DNA of 20,204 nucleotides from Bacteroidales bacterium (lineage in GTDB: Bacteria; Bacteroidota; Bacteroidia; Bacteroidales; B18-G4). The notes beneath the pieces are model-generated. The model worked only from the letters and a program-made list of their open reading frames with translations, was not told where the DNA came from and did not search any database. The translations under genes and the position numbers were made by a program. The stretch spans positions 1 to 20,204 of the forward strand of contig JAUXCL010000016.1 in assembly GCA_030618905.1 (NCBI GenBank), written 5' to 3'. Positions within the stretch are counted from its first letter, which is position 1; the number at the start of each line of letters is the position of its first letter. Positions 1 through 6,962 of the stretch are shown here, in pieces.

Positions 1-47
1 TGCGTTTTTATTACACGTTGTCCCATTACCATATCTCCCGATAGTTG

Positions 48-68
48 GCGCGCGTTTGTAACGCGTGC
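48..68. repeat. GCGCG-type palindrome, copy 1
   Basis: Stem of 9 bases (48-56 with 60-68, 8/9 paired) around a TGT loop. A related palindrome with the same TGT loop and GCGCG core occurs at 1416-1432 in the same orientation, on the other side of the transposase and DUF2892 genes. It has no T-tract and no gene ends beside it, so it is not an obvious terminator. Confidence 0.55.
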
Positions 69-127
69 TTTTTCTATCAATATTCGACCCCTCCGGGGTC
101 GTAATAATGGATTGGGTTCATGATAAT

Positions 128-160
128 TCTATATATATGTGATCCGCTCCACGGATCAAG
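128..160 (+). repeat. 33-bp direct repeat with internal hairpin, copy 1
   Basis: The unit consists of an alternating TA tract (129-138), the hairpin TGATCCG-CTCCA-CGGATCA (140-158) and AG. It recurs 63 bp downstream with two substitutions, both in or beside the hairpin loop. Confidence 0.8.
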
Positions 161-190
161 ATTTGGAATATTGAATGATCTGCATGATTT

Positions 191-223
191 TCTATATATA
201 TGTGATCCGCTTCGCGGATCAAG
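191..223 (+). repeat. 33-bp direct repeat with internal hairpin, copy 2
   Basis: Second copy of the 128-160 unit (31/33 identical). Here the substitutions extend the stem to a perfect 8-bp TGATCCGC/GCGGATCA with loop TTC (203-221). Confidence 0.8.
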
Positions 224-351
224 GCTTAAACAACTCAATAGAAAATTGCTAAATCGACATTATTCGATTTTAAACGATGCCGGAGGTATCGCATATATAT
301 AGAAACATGATTATCGTCTAGAAATTAACGACCCCGGAGGGGTCGAATATA

Positions 352-804
352 TCATGCAGTTAAGTGCCGTTCTTTGAAATTTATTTCAAACCTTTTTAAG
401 AATTCAATATATTCCTCCTCGAAAGTTTTCATTTTATGATGATTTTTCTGGTTTCCAATGTATGATATGACACTACCAAGTTGGCTATGACCATATGAAA
501 ATGCACCAAATCCTTCCTGCCACTGAAATTGAGTTTGAATGAAGCCGTTTCTTTTGATGAAGTGATTCGACGACTTTTTAATTTCTCTTACCAGGCCTGA
601 AAGACAACAACTTGGTTTCATCCCCAGAAAGATGTGAATGTGATCAGGCATTCCATTTATCGCCAATAATTTTTGACCCTTTTGTTGTATTATTCCAGTA
701 ATGTACTTATACAGCTCATCTTCCCAACAGTCTAGGATTAGTGGGGCCCTATTGCTGACTGAAAAAACTGTTTGAACATAAAGTTGTGAGTATGTGTCTC
801 CCAT
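352..804 (-). CDS. tnpA: IS200/IS605-type Y1 (HUH) transposase, RAYT-like
   Basis: Single-strand DNA transposase of the Y1 family (Transposase_17, PF01797), 150 aa, which is the usual full length. The metal-binding HUH motif is visible as D54-H55-I56-H57. The catalytic tyrosine is best assigned to Y115 in the SYIGNQKNHH segment of the C-terminal helix. The block WQEGFGAFSYGHSQ (95-108) is typical of the Bacteroidota branch of this family. The frame is intact and ends 7 bp from a perfect palindrome (329-345). Family members recognise short DNA hairpins and either mobilise an IS200 element or act as domesticated REP-associated transposases. The many nearby palindromes in both orientations, and the lack of a tnpB, favour the RAYT reading, but a simple IS200-like insertion is not excluded. 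The start is ATG at 804 and no Shine-Dalgarno is seen. Confidence 0.9.
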   Translation of the reverse strand: MGDTYSQLYVQTVFSVSNRAPLILDCWEDELYKYITGIIQQKGQKLLAINGMPDHIHIFLGMKPSCCLSGLVREIKKSSNHFIKRNGFIQTQFQWQEGFGAFSYGHSQLGSVISYIGNQKNHHKMKTFEEEYIEFLKRFEINFKERHLTA

Positions 805-959
805 TTTTTTATATATTTTAATAAGTTTATAAAGTAGTACTTCTATATGTTAATACCACAAAATCATATTTGTTCCATTAAATGAGTAAGACAAATTATC
901 GTAAACAATTTTTAGTATTGCTTGTTCTTTAGATAATTATAAACTAAAAAGCATTAATA

Positions 960-1172
960 ATGAAAAAAAATATGGGAATAACGGATAGGATTGTCCGTGT
1001 AATTATCGCAGTGGTTATAGCTGTATTATATTTTACAAATGTCATATCAGGGACCCTGGCGCTAATCCTGGGTATCGTTGCGTTGATTGCAATAGTTACC
1101 AGTTTAATAAGCTTTTGTGGGCTTTACAAGATTTTTGGGTGGTCTACCTGTGCTATCAAAAAAGCAGAATAA
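960..1172 (+). CDS. DUF2892 (YgaP-like transmembrane) family protein
   Basis: Small inner-membrane protein of 70 aa matching the DUF2892 pattern (PF11127). It has an N-terminal amphipathic stretch with the family's N-x-G-x-x-D-R-x-x-R signature (N4, G6, D9, R10, R13), two membrane helices (about 14-28 and 32-51) and a C-terminal segment with two cysteines (C53 in FCGLY, C64 in WSTC). Function is unknown; relatives occur alone or fused to rhodanese domains. ATG at 960 was chosen; ATG at 972 is a possible shorter start. It stands alone on the plus strand between the transposase gene (155 bp away) and a repeat-filled intergenic region, so it may be a passenger of the repeat islet or simply a resident gene. 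Confidence 0.8.
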   Translation: MKKNMGITDRIVRVIIAVVIAVLYFTNVISGTLALILGIVALIAIVTSLISFCGLYKIFGWSTCAIKKAE

Positions 1173-1183
1173 TGATAGATATT

Positions 1184-1199
1184 CGACCCCTCGGGGTTG
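1184..1199 (+). repeat. Degenerate REP-like palindrome, copy 6
   Basis: This reads CGACCCC-TC-GGGGTTG and is preceded by TATT, like the intact unit at 81-101 in the same orientation. It has lost one loop base, and its stem ends in a G.T pair. It lies 12 bp after the DUF2892 stop codon, so hairpins of this family occur on both sides of the transposase gene. Confidence 0.65.
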
Positions 1200-1203
1200 A
1201 TGG

Positions 1204-1406
1204 TAAATACCAAATAAGAATATCCAAATACCAAATAATTCCGAAATTACAAATTCGAAAAATCAAACATTATAATTTTTTTGGTCACTGGTCACTGGTT
1301 ACAGCTCGTCACGAAACAAGTTGGACAGTTAGCAGTTAGTTGTTTAGAAATTCGAATTTGAAATTTGTATACTATTTGGAATTTGGGATTTCTCATTTGG
1401 TGCTTA
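1204..1406. repeat. Large imperfect inverted repeat (65-nt arms)
   Basis: Arms at 1204-1268 and 1342-1406 are reverse complements with about 47/65 matches and no gaps by my hand alignment. They are built from short words such as CCAAAT and CAAATT. The 73-bp centre contains a tandem GTCACTG pair (1284-1297). No credible protein is encoded. The 12-mer CAAATTTCAAAT (reverse complement at 1356-1367) also occurs in the 56-bp repeats at 8819 and 10875, suggesting related intergenic repeat material. This element fills most of the gap between the DUF2892 gene and the next CDS. It could be a MITE-like element or an accumulation of simple repeats. Confidence 0.6.
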
Positions 1407-1415
1407 TCAAAGCAA

Positions 1416-1432
1416 GCGCGTTTGTGACGCGC
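1416..1432. repeat. GCGCG-type palindrome, copy 2
   Basis: Seven-base stem (1416-1422 with 1426-1432, including one G.T pair) and TGT loop. It is related to the palindrome at 48-68 and in the same orientation. It lies 20 bp beyond the stop of the phosphatase-family gene, so it could also act as a 3' hairpin for that transcript, although no T-run follows. Confidence 0.5.
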
Positions 1433-1444
1433 GCTAACTGATCA

Positions 1445-1464
1445 CCACTGTTCACTGTTCACTG
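1445..1464. repeat. TTCACTG heptamer tandem supplying a stop codon
   Basis: Two exact TTCACTG units (1451-1464) follow a related CCACTG. Read on the minus strand, the repeat provides the last codons and TGA stop of the endonuclease/exonuclease/phosphatase gene. A similar GTCACTG tandem sits at 1284-1297. Confidence 0.6.
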
Positions 1465-2513
1465 ATAATGAATGTCATCCATACCGGATTATGATCCGAG
1501 TTTTCAAAGCCCAGATTAAGGGCTTTAACTCGCATTACTTCAATATTCGGTGAACAGATAAAATATTCTATGATCGTTGTTGCAGTTGTCCCTTTTACAT
1601 AAGGAAGGCTGAGGTCCCTGTTTGTGGGTACTTCGGGATCGTAGGCTACAATCCAGTCTTTTGGAATGCTTTCTTCATCCAACAATGGCCTGATCGTCAT
1701 TGTGACATCAGCGCTTGAAATCATTGATTCGTCAAAACCCGGTGGGTTCATGTTCCAGTCGCCACCCACGATCACATAATTCCCTTTTTTATATTCTATC
1801 AGCATCACTTCGCGGAGGATATTGAATTGTGCCTGGCGCAGTGAACCGTCATCATAAGCCGAGTTGTGGGTATTGATCAGCAACAGTTCTTTTTGATCGG
1901 GTAGTGAATAACGGTTCAATAAATAGCATCTGTCGAGCAGAAACAAGTGTTTTGGCCAGGAATAATTATCCGGATAGCTATACCTGACAGATTCAAATGG
2001 CTTGTATTTTGACATACACATCAGTCCTGAAACAACTTTACCCATTGGGCTGTAGAGTGGTACAGGAACATAGGGCGCATCATAATTTTTGGCAAAAATG
2101 AAATTGGCATAGTTGAGGTTTTCCTGAATCAAATCAAATTCATTTACATAAAAGCTGCGCCTGGCATCAATATCTGCTTCCTGGACAAAGAAAAAATCTA
2201 CTGTATCTGCCCCCTTCATAAAACCCAGGATATTGTCCAGGTTCCTTTCAAATGCGGAGGGATCAGTTCTGACTCCTGACCCACCATCATAAAAGAAATC
2301 CATATCCTCACCAAGGCCTGCATAACCAATATTCCAGGTCATGACGGAGTAGCTTTGATCATAATGTATGCTTGCTGATTTGTCATTTGACTGGTAAATG
2401 AATATTTCGGCTTCCGGACTGTAATCCTGGATTGTGAGAATGGCAAGGAAAATGCCAATCAGCAGGATTACAAAAATCAACAGGTATAAAAAAAGTCTTA
2501 AAAAACGCTTCAT
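1452..2513 (-). CDS. Endonuclease/exonuclease/phosphatase (EEP) family protein, membrane-anchored
   Basis: A 353-aa metal-dependent phosphodiesterase-fold protein. Residues 6-28 are a strong hydrophobic N-terminal anchor or uncleaved signal, placing the catalytic domain outside the cytoplasmic membrane. EEP landmarks appear in order: TWNIGYAG (N61), FFVQEAD (E112), INTHNS (214-218), GGDWNMNPPG (D252, N254) and C-terminal NSDHNPVW (D340, H341). These supply the metal and catalytic residues. Substrate cannot be told from sequence; the superfamily includes DNases, phosphoinositide phosphatases and sphingomyelinases. The start ATG at 2513 directly precedes the anchor. The gene is divergent from the LysE-family gene across 75 bp. 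Its 3' end lies in a TTCACTG tandem repeat, so the last few residues (ISEQ) may be repeat-derived. Confidence 0.85.
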   Translation of the reverse strand: MKRFLRLFLYLLIFVILLIGIFLAILTIQDYSPEAEIFIYQSNDKSASIHYDQSYSVMTWNIGYAGLGEDMDFFYDGGSGVRTDPSAFERNLDNILGFMKGADTVDFFFVQEADIDARRSFYVNEFDLIQENLNYANFIFAKNYDAPYVPVPLYSPMGKVVSGLMCMSKYKPFESVRYSYPDNYSWPKHLFLLDRCYLLNRYSLPDQKELLLINTHNSAYDDGSLRQAQFNILREVMLIEYKKGNYVIVGGDWNMNPPGFDESMISSADVTMTIRPLLDEESIPKDWIVAYDPEVPTNRDLSLPYVKGTTATTIIEYFICSPNIEVMRVKALNLGFENSDHNPVWMTFIISEQ

Positions 2514-2588
2514 GATATGAATCTATTGATGATTTTAAATAATGTTTAAATTTATCGTTTATTTGCAAACGGTTTAAACAGAATTTGC

Positions 2589-3218
2589 ATGGGACCTCTC
2601 TATGAAGGTATGATTATGGGATTCACGCTGGCCATTTTTTTTGGCTTTGGACCTGCATTGTTTGCCTTGATACAGACAAGCATCCATCGTGGTCTCTGGT
2701 CAGGGTTCCTCCTGGCTTTTGGGATCTTCCTCAGCGATGTTGCCCTGGTGGCACTGTGTTTCCTGGGCGCCATCAATATCATGACCAAACCGGAAAACCA
2801 CCTGGTATTTGGGGTCATCAGCGGTATCATTCTGATCATGTTCGGGATTGTGACCTACAGGAAGAAAGTCGTCATTACTAAATCCGATGATCCTGCTGAA
2901 ACGGGTAAACCAGGTTACATAACATACGTGCTGAAGGGTTTCTTTTTAAATATTGCCAATCCCTTTGTATGGATATTCTGGATGGGAGTGGTTGTTGGGA
3001 TTACCGCTAACTTCGGGGGGAATGTCCAGGACGTCATCATATTTTTTTCGGCCACACTGCTAACTGTGCTTGCTACCGACCTGCTTAAATGCTTTGGTTC
3101 CTTTAAGATCAAACGATTCCTGACGGTGAATTTGATACAATGGGTGAACCGTATTGCCGGAGTGGGACTTGCCCTTTTCGGTGTGTATTTGATCGTACGT
3201 GTCTTTGTTGAGTTTTAA
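2589..3218 (+). CDS. LysE/RhtB-family amino-acid exporter
   Basis: A 209-aa integral membrane protein with about six hydrophobic segments, the normal size for LysE-family translocators (PF01810). The N-terminal GPALFALIQTS block (21-31), the following glycine-rich helix and the acidic residue in FLSD (D50) are hallmarks of the family. A cytoplasmic, charged loop separates helices 3 and 4 (around residues 90-112), and NIANPFVWIFW follows it, as in other members. Likely role: proton-driven export of amino acids or related metabolites; the substrate cannot be assigned. ATG at 2589 was used, although ATG at 2610 or 2619 would still keep most of helix 1. No Shine-Dalgarno is seen. It is followed 41 bp later by the HdeD-like gene on the same strand. 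Confidence 0.85.
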   Translation: MGPLYEGMIMGFTLAIFFGFGPALFALIQTSIHRGLWSGFLLAFGIFLSDVALVALCFLGAINIMTKPENHLVFGVISGIILIMFGIVTYRKKVVITKSDDPAETGKPGYITYVLKGFFLNIANPFVWIFWMGVVVGITANFGGNVQDVIIFFSATLLTVLATDLLKCFGSFKIKRFLTVNLIQWVNRIAGVGLALFGVYLIVRVFVEF

Positions 3219-3259
3219 CGCTATCTATATTTATATTAACCTTTTAATACTTTTTAATC

Positions 3260-3805
3260 ATGCTTATTCAATTTTCAAGAAACTGGTGGGTCTTGTTGAT
3301 CAATGGCCTGATTGCCCTGATCCTGGGGCTTTTTGCAATTTTTGCACCGGAAGGTACTATGATTACACTGACCAAGTATTTTGGATTTCTGGTATTGCTT
3401 GCCGGAATCGTTTTACTTATCGGTGCCATAGGAAGGGTCCAGAAAAAGGAAAACTATACATGGTTGCTTATAGAAGCCATCATTATCCTGGTGCTGGGTG
3501 TGATCATCCTGCTGTTTACCGAGCAATCGCTCAGGATATTCATTATCATTGTGGGCTTGTGGGCAATAATCATGGGCATTTTACAACTTATGCTACTGGC
3601 AAGCATTAAAGATGAAGTGGCAAACAAGAACCTCGTGTTATTCAATGCCATCATCACCCTGGCATTTGGAATTGCAATTTTCTTTGATCCTTTCAGTGCC
3701 GGAAGATTATTTACAGTTCTAATTGGAATTGGGGCGGTACTGATGGGTATCGTACTGATTATGATTTCTTTTAATGTGAAAAAAGTGCAGGAGGCGGAAA
3801 AGTAA
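3260..3805 (+). CDS. HdeD/DUF308-family membrane protein
   Basis: A 181-aa protein with six predicted membrane helices arranged as three related helix pairs, the layout of the DUF308 (HdeD-like, PF03729) family. The opening NWWVLLINGLIALILGLFAI matches the family's W-x-x-L-x-x-G-x-x-x-x-x-x-G start. Each pair has a glycine-spaced helix (for example LEAIIILVLGVIIL-like and FNAIITLAFGIAIF). The E. coli namesake is an acid-resistance membrane protein; most members have no known role. It lies downstream of the LysE-like gene and could be cotranscribed with it. It converges on recJ with only 13 bp between the stop codons, and no terminator hairpin is apparent there. Confidence 0.85.
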   Translation: MLIQFSRNWWVLLINGLIALILGLFAIFAPEGTMITLTKYFGFLVLLAGIVLLIGAIGRVQKKENYTWLLIEAIIILVLGVIILLFTEQSLRIFIIIVGLWAIIMGILQLMLLASIKDEVANKNLVLFNAIITLAFGIAIFFDPFSAGRLFTVLIGIGAVLMGIVLIMISFNVKKVQEAEK

Positions 3806-3818
3806 GAGGTGACAAGGC

Positions 3819-5582
3819 TTACAGGTCCTCTTCCATTTCCTCTTTGAACTTGATATCTTTGATGTTTAACTGCAGTGACTTCACTCCATTCCATTCGTTT
3901 TCTTCGATATGGAAAACAATATTGAAGGGTTGTCCTTTGGAGATCCTGGGGAAATGATCACCCAGTTGAAAAGCAATAGCTGAAAAGGGGAAGCCGGAAA
4001 CGTCAAGGTGTACGGCTTCAAACTTCAGATGGTTCTTACCCACAATTTTGGCTCTTCCGGTATCGATCACATCATCCGTTTCAAAAATTGGGTTCAGGTT
4101 TCCGGGTCCGAAAGGAGAAAATTGTTTAAGGATCCTGACGAACTTGGAATTAACGTCTTTAAGGTATAGTCGTGAATCAATTTCAATTTCCGGGATCATC
4201 ATCTTCTCATTGATATGGTTGCTCACATACTTTTCAAATTTATCGTGGAATGACTGGAAATTTTCAGGCTTTAAGGAAAGACCGGCTGCATACTTATGGC
4301 CTCCAAAGTGTTCGAGTAGATCGCTGCAATGGTCAAGCGCATCATAAACATCAAAATCCTTGATTGAGCGGACTGAACCCGTAAGGAGTCCATTGGCCTG
4401 GGTAAGGACAACGGTTGGCCGGTAATACACTTCGGTTAAGCGTGAAGCCACAATACCAATCACCCCTTTATGCCAGTTGGGCGCATAGACCACAGTGCTC
4501 TTTGCATGCTTAAGCACCTTGTCATCATTGATCACCTGAAGGGCTTCCTGTGTAGCACTCAAATCAAGACTTTTCCTTTCAATGTTCAGGTCATTGATCT
4601 GCTCTGCCAACTGGTTGGCATATTCCATTTCGCTGGTGACCAGTAACTTTACAGAATTTTTGGCATCTTCAATCCTGCCGGCTGCATTGATCCTGGGACC
4701 GACCAGAAAAACAAGATCATTGATAGATATTTCCCGGTTAAAATTAAACTCGTCAATGCCGCTTGTGATCTTATTGATACCACTGTAGCGCAGCACGGAT
4801 TCAATACCGGGCCTGGGATTATTGTTGATGAGCTTGAGTCCGAAATAAGCCAGCACCCTGTTTTCATCCGTAATGGGGACAATGTCGGCAGCAATACTGA
4901 CCACCACCAGGTCAAGATATTGAACCAGGCTCTCAAAGGGAACATTCAAAGCACTCGTAAGTCCCTGAACCAGCTTAAATCCCACACCGCAACCTGATAA
5001 TTCTTTAAAGGGATAGGAGCAGTCCGTGCGCTTGGGATCCAAAACAGCGCAGGCGTCCGGAATGGAAGCACCAGGACGGTGATGGTCACAAATGATAAAA
5101 TCCACGCCATGCTCCTTGGCATAAATGATCTTATCTACCGCTTTAATGCCGCAATCCAGAACGATGATCAATGAAAATCCATTTTCGATGGCAAAATCAA
5201 TGCCTTGATAGGAGACTCCATAACCTTCTGCATACCTGTCAGGCACATAATAACCAATATCGTCAATGTATTGATGCAAAAAAGTATAGAGCAATGTTAC
5301 GGCAGTAGTGCCATCTACATCATAATCACCATATATCAATACTTTTTCTTTTTGGCTGATGGCTTTCTGCACTCTTTCAACGGCCTTATCCATATCCTTC
5401 ATCAGAAATGGATCGTGTAAATGGGACAATGCCGGACGGAAATAAGAGCGGGCTTCATCGAAAGTATTAATGCCCCGCTGAACCAGGAGATTGGAAAGAT
5501 TTTCAGCGATGTTTAAACTTTGGGCTAATTCCTTAACGCGCTCTTTATCACCCGGTTCCTTAATTACCCAACGTTTTTGCAT
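3819..5582 (-). CDS. recJ: Single-stranded-DNA-specific 5'-3' exonuclease RecJ
   Basis: RecJ degrades single-stranded DNA 5' to 3' in RecF-pathway recombination, mismatch repair and base-excision repair. The 587-aa protein has the full-length architecture. A DHH domain shows motif I GDYDVDGTTA (85-94), LDCG (142-145) and motif III CDHHRPG (D166, H167, H168). LVGPRINAAGRIEDA follows in the middle of the protein. The DHHA1 domain has HKGVIGIVASRL and GGHKYAAGLSL (from about 427). A C-terminal OB-like region ends the protein. All metal-ligand motifs are present, so it should be active. It is the last gene of the minus-strand series, 114 bp after rodA, and that gap holds a small hairpin (5662-5680). 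The start at ATG 5582 matches the usual RecJ N-terminus (KRW...). Confidence 0.96.
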   Translation of the reverse strand: MQKRWVIKEPGDKERVKELAQSLNIAENLSNLLVQRGINTFDEARSYFRPALSHLHDPFLMKDMDKAVERVQKAISQKEKVLIYGDYDVDGTTAVTLLYTFLHQYIDDIGYYVPDRYAEGYGVSYQGIDFAIENGFSLIIVLDCGIKAVDKIIYAKEHGVDFIICDHHRPGASIPDACAVLDPKRTDCSYPFKELSGCGVGFKLVQGLTSALNVPFESLVQYLDLVVVSIAADIVPITDENRVLAYFGLKLINNNPRPGIESVLRYSGINKITSGIDEFNFNREISINDLVFLVGPRINAAGRIEDAKNSVKLLVTSEMEYANQLAEQINDLNIERKSLDLSATQEALQVINDDKVLKHAKSTVVYAPNWHKGVIGIVASRLTEVYYRPTVVLTQANGLLTGSVRSIKDFDVYDALDHCSDLLEHFGGHKYAAGLSLKPENFQSFHDKFEKYVSNHINEKMMIPEIEIDSRLYLKDVNSKFVRILKQFSPFGPGNLNPIFETDDVIDTGRAKIVGKNHLKFEAVHLDVSGFPFSAIAFQLGDHFPRISKGQPFNIVFHIEENEWNGVKSLQLNIKDIKFKEEMEEDL

Positions 5583-5661
5583 AGTTTCTGGTTCTTCATG
5601 TAAAATTAAGCATATTTATGACACTAAAACATATCTGCAGCCTTTAATATTTAATCCCATT

Positions 5662-5680
5662 TTTGGGGAAATGTCCCAAA
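5662..5680 (-). other. Short hairpin between rodA and recJ
   Basis: A six-pair stem (TTTGGG/CCCAAA) with a 7-nt loop lies 17 bp after the rodA stop codon. No T-run follows it on the minus strand, so an intrinsic terminator is doubtful. It might be a weak terminator or a 3'-end stabilising structure. The rest of the 114-bp gap shows nothing recognisable. Confidence 0.25.
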
Positions 5681-5696
5681 TAATTAAGGGAAATAT

Positions 5697-6962
5697 TTAA
5701 AGCACCTGCCAGCGGTATGCATCCTGCCGGATAAAGATAAAAAGGAGGATAGAAAAAGACCAGAGGGAGGAGCCTCCATAGCTGAAAAACGGTAAGGGTA
5801 TGCCGATGACGGGAACCAGTCCGATGGTCATGCCGATATTGACCAAAAAATGGAGGAAGAGAATAGAAACCACGCAATACCCGTAAATCCTGGCAAAATC
5901 CGACTTTTGCCGTTCCGCCATCCTGATTAACCTTGTGAATAAAAGAAGGAACAAGGCGATCACCGAAAAACTGCCTAAAAAGCCCCATTCTTCTCCAACG
6001 GTACAGAAAATGAAGTCCGTATCCTGCTCAGGCACAAAATTGTATTTGGTCTGCGTACCCTTTAAAAATCCTTTGCCTGCAACCCCCCCGGAACCAATGG
6101 CAATTTTTGACTGGTGAACGTTGTAGCCGGCACCTTTCAGATCAGCTTCTTTTCCGATGAGCACATTGATTCTTGTTTTCTGATGTTCGCTGAGGACTTT
6201 TTCAAAAGTGTAGTTGACACTGGCAACAAAGCCAGACAAAACGATAAACAGCAAAGCCACCTTGATGATATTGATGCCTGATCTTTTAATAAAGAAAAAT
6301 AAAGCCCCTGATATCAGCAATAGAGCAGCGATCAGGAAATAAAATTGATCTTCAAGCAAGAGTGTAACCAGGAATAGAATGATCAGCAAGACCCCCAGGA
6401 GCAGAATACCTCCCGGTAGTCCCTCGCGGTAAAGCACAAGGATAAATGCAATAAAGATCAGGGCTGAACCGGTATCATTTTGAAGGAGAATAAGGGCGGC
6501 GGGTACCAGGATGATCAGCAGGGAAAAAAACAAGGATTTAAAACGCTTAATGGTAATATTAAAGGTGCTGAGGTATTTAGACAGTGCCAGTGCCGTTGCA
6601 ACTTTTGCAAACTCCGCTGGTTGTATACCAAAAGACCCGATCTGGAACCATGACCTGGAGCCCGCGATCTCTTTGCCAAAGAGCAATACGGCAATCAATG
6701 AAAATATACTGATCCCGTATATTGCAAAGGCAAAGGTGGAAAAGAATTTAGCATCGATAAGCAGGATAATGAAGATCATGAAAACCGCAGCTGAAATCCA
6801 GATCAGCTGTTTGCCATAGCGTTGTGTGATATCAAAAATATTCTGGTGTTCTTCATTGTAAACAGCAGCATAGATATTGACCCATCCCATGAGCACCAGG
6901 AGGAAATAGACCAGGAGCGTTATCCAGTCTATATTAAATAATATGCCCTTGGTTTCTCTCAC
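5697..6962 (-). CDS. rodA: Rod-shape SEDS peptidoglycan glycosyltransferase RodA
   Basis: RodA polymerises lipid II glycan strands for cell-wall elongation together with PBP2. The 421-aa protein has about ten membrane helices and the SEDS signatures GSRSWFQIG (101-109), IQPAEFAK (113-120), KGAGYNVHQSKIAIGSGG, the extracellular-loop block FVPEQDTDFIF, and the C-terminal PVIGIPLPFFSYGGSS. It starts with GTG at 6962, overlapping the mrdA stop codon in the tetranucleotide GTGA, so translation is probably coupled to PBP2. RodA rather than FtsW is favoured by the mrdA neighbour and by the IPLPFFSYGG form of the terminal motif. The gene is intact. Confidence 0.95.
   Translation of the reverse strand: MRETKGILFNIDWITLLVYFLLVLMGWVNIYAAVYNEEHQNIFDITQRYGKQLIWISAAVFMIFIILLIDAKFFSTFAFAIYGISIFSLIAVLLFGKEIAGSRSWFQIGSFGIQPAEFAKVATALALSKYLSTFNITIKRFKSLFFSLLIILVPAALILLQNDTGSALIFIAFILVLYREGLPGGILLLGVLLIILFLVTLLLEDQFYFLIAALLLISGALFFFIKRSGINIIKVALLFIVLSGFVASVNYTFEKVLSEHQKTRINVLIGKEADLKGAGYNVHQSKIAIGSGGVAGKGFLKGTQTKYNFVPEQDTDFIFCTVGEEWGFLGSFSVIALFLLLFTRLIRMAERQKSDFARIYGYCVVSILFLHFLVNIGMTIGLVPVIGIPLPFFSYGGSSLWSFSILLFIFIRQDAYRWQVL

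Larger units (their letters stand above)
45..351. repeat. Cluster of five short palindromes (REP-like) plus one GCGCG palindrome; no gene
   Basis: This stretch carries no credible gene and is occupied by hairpin-forming repeats next to the 3' end of a transposase gene. Perfect or near-perfect stems lie at 85-101 (CGACCCC, loop TCC), 140-158 (TGATCCG, loop CTCCA), 203-221 (TGATCCGC, loop TTC), 275-291 (CGATGCC with one G.T pair, loop GGA) and 329-345 (CGACCCC, loop GGA). The last two are the same type of unit in inverted orientation. Each unit is preceded, in its own orientation, by an AT tract (TATATATG or TATTC). The 33-bp units at 128-160 and 191-223 are direct copies with 31/33 identity. 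Positions 1-44 show nothing recognisable. Inference: a REP/BIME-like array served by the adjacent transposase. Confidence 0.75.

Noticed and set aside
1..123. C-terminal end of a gene entering from the left edge
   Set aside because: Short open frames exist in all plus frames, but none shows recognisable protein features and all run into palindromes.
128..223. Possible CRISPR-like repeat pair
   Set aside because: Only two direct copies, each internally palindromic with an AT tract, a single 30-bp gap and no cas genes. They fit a REP-type repeat better.
120..302. 60-codon plus-strand open frame with two YICDPL-like repeats
   Set aside because: The repeated residues are the translation of the two 33-bp hairpin repeats and an inverted unit; there is no protein-like composition or neighbour support.
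329..345. Intrinsic terminator for the transposase gene
   Set aside because: The hairpin is well placed but no T-run follows on the minus strand, and identical hairpins lie far from any gene end, so it is treated as a repeat.
1115..1339. 74-codon frame overlapping the DUF2892 gene
   Set aside because: It overlaps a supported gene in another frame and otherwise runs through the palindrome and inverted-repeat region.
3199..3609. Plus-strand frame overlapping the HdeD-like gene
   Set aside because: Out-of-frame shadow; the 3260-3805 frame has the six-helix DUF308 pattern.
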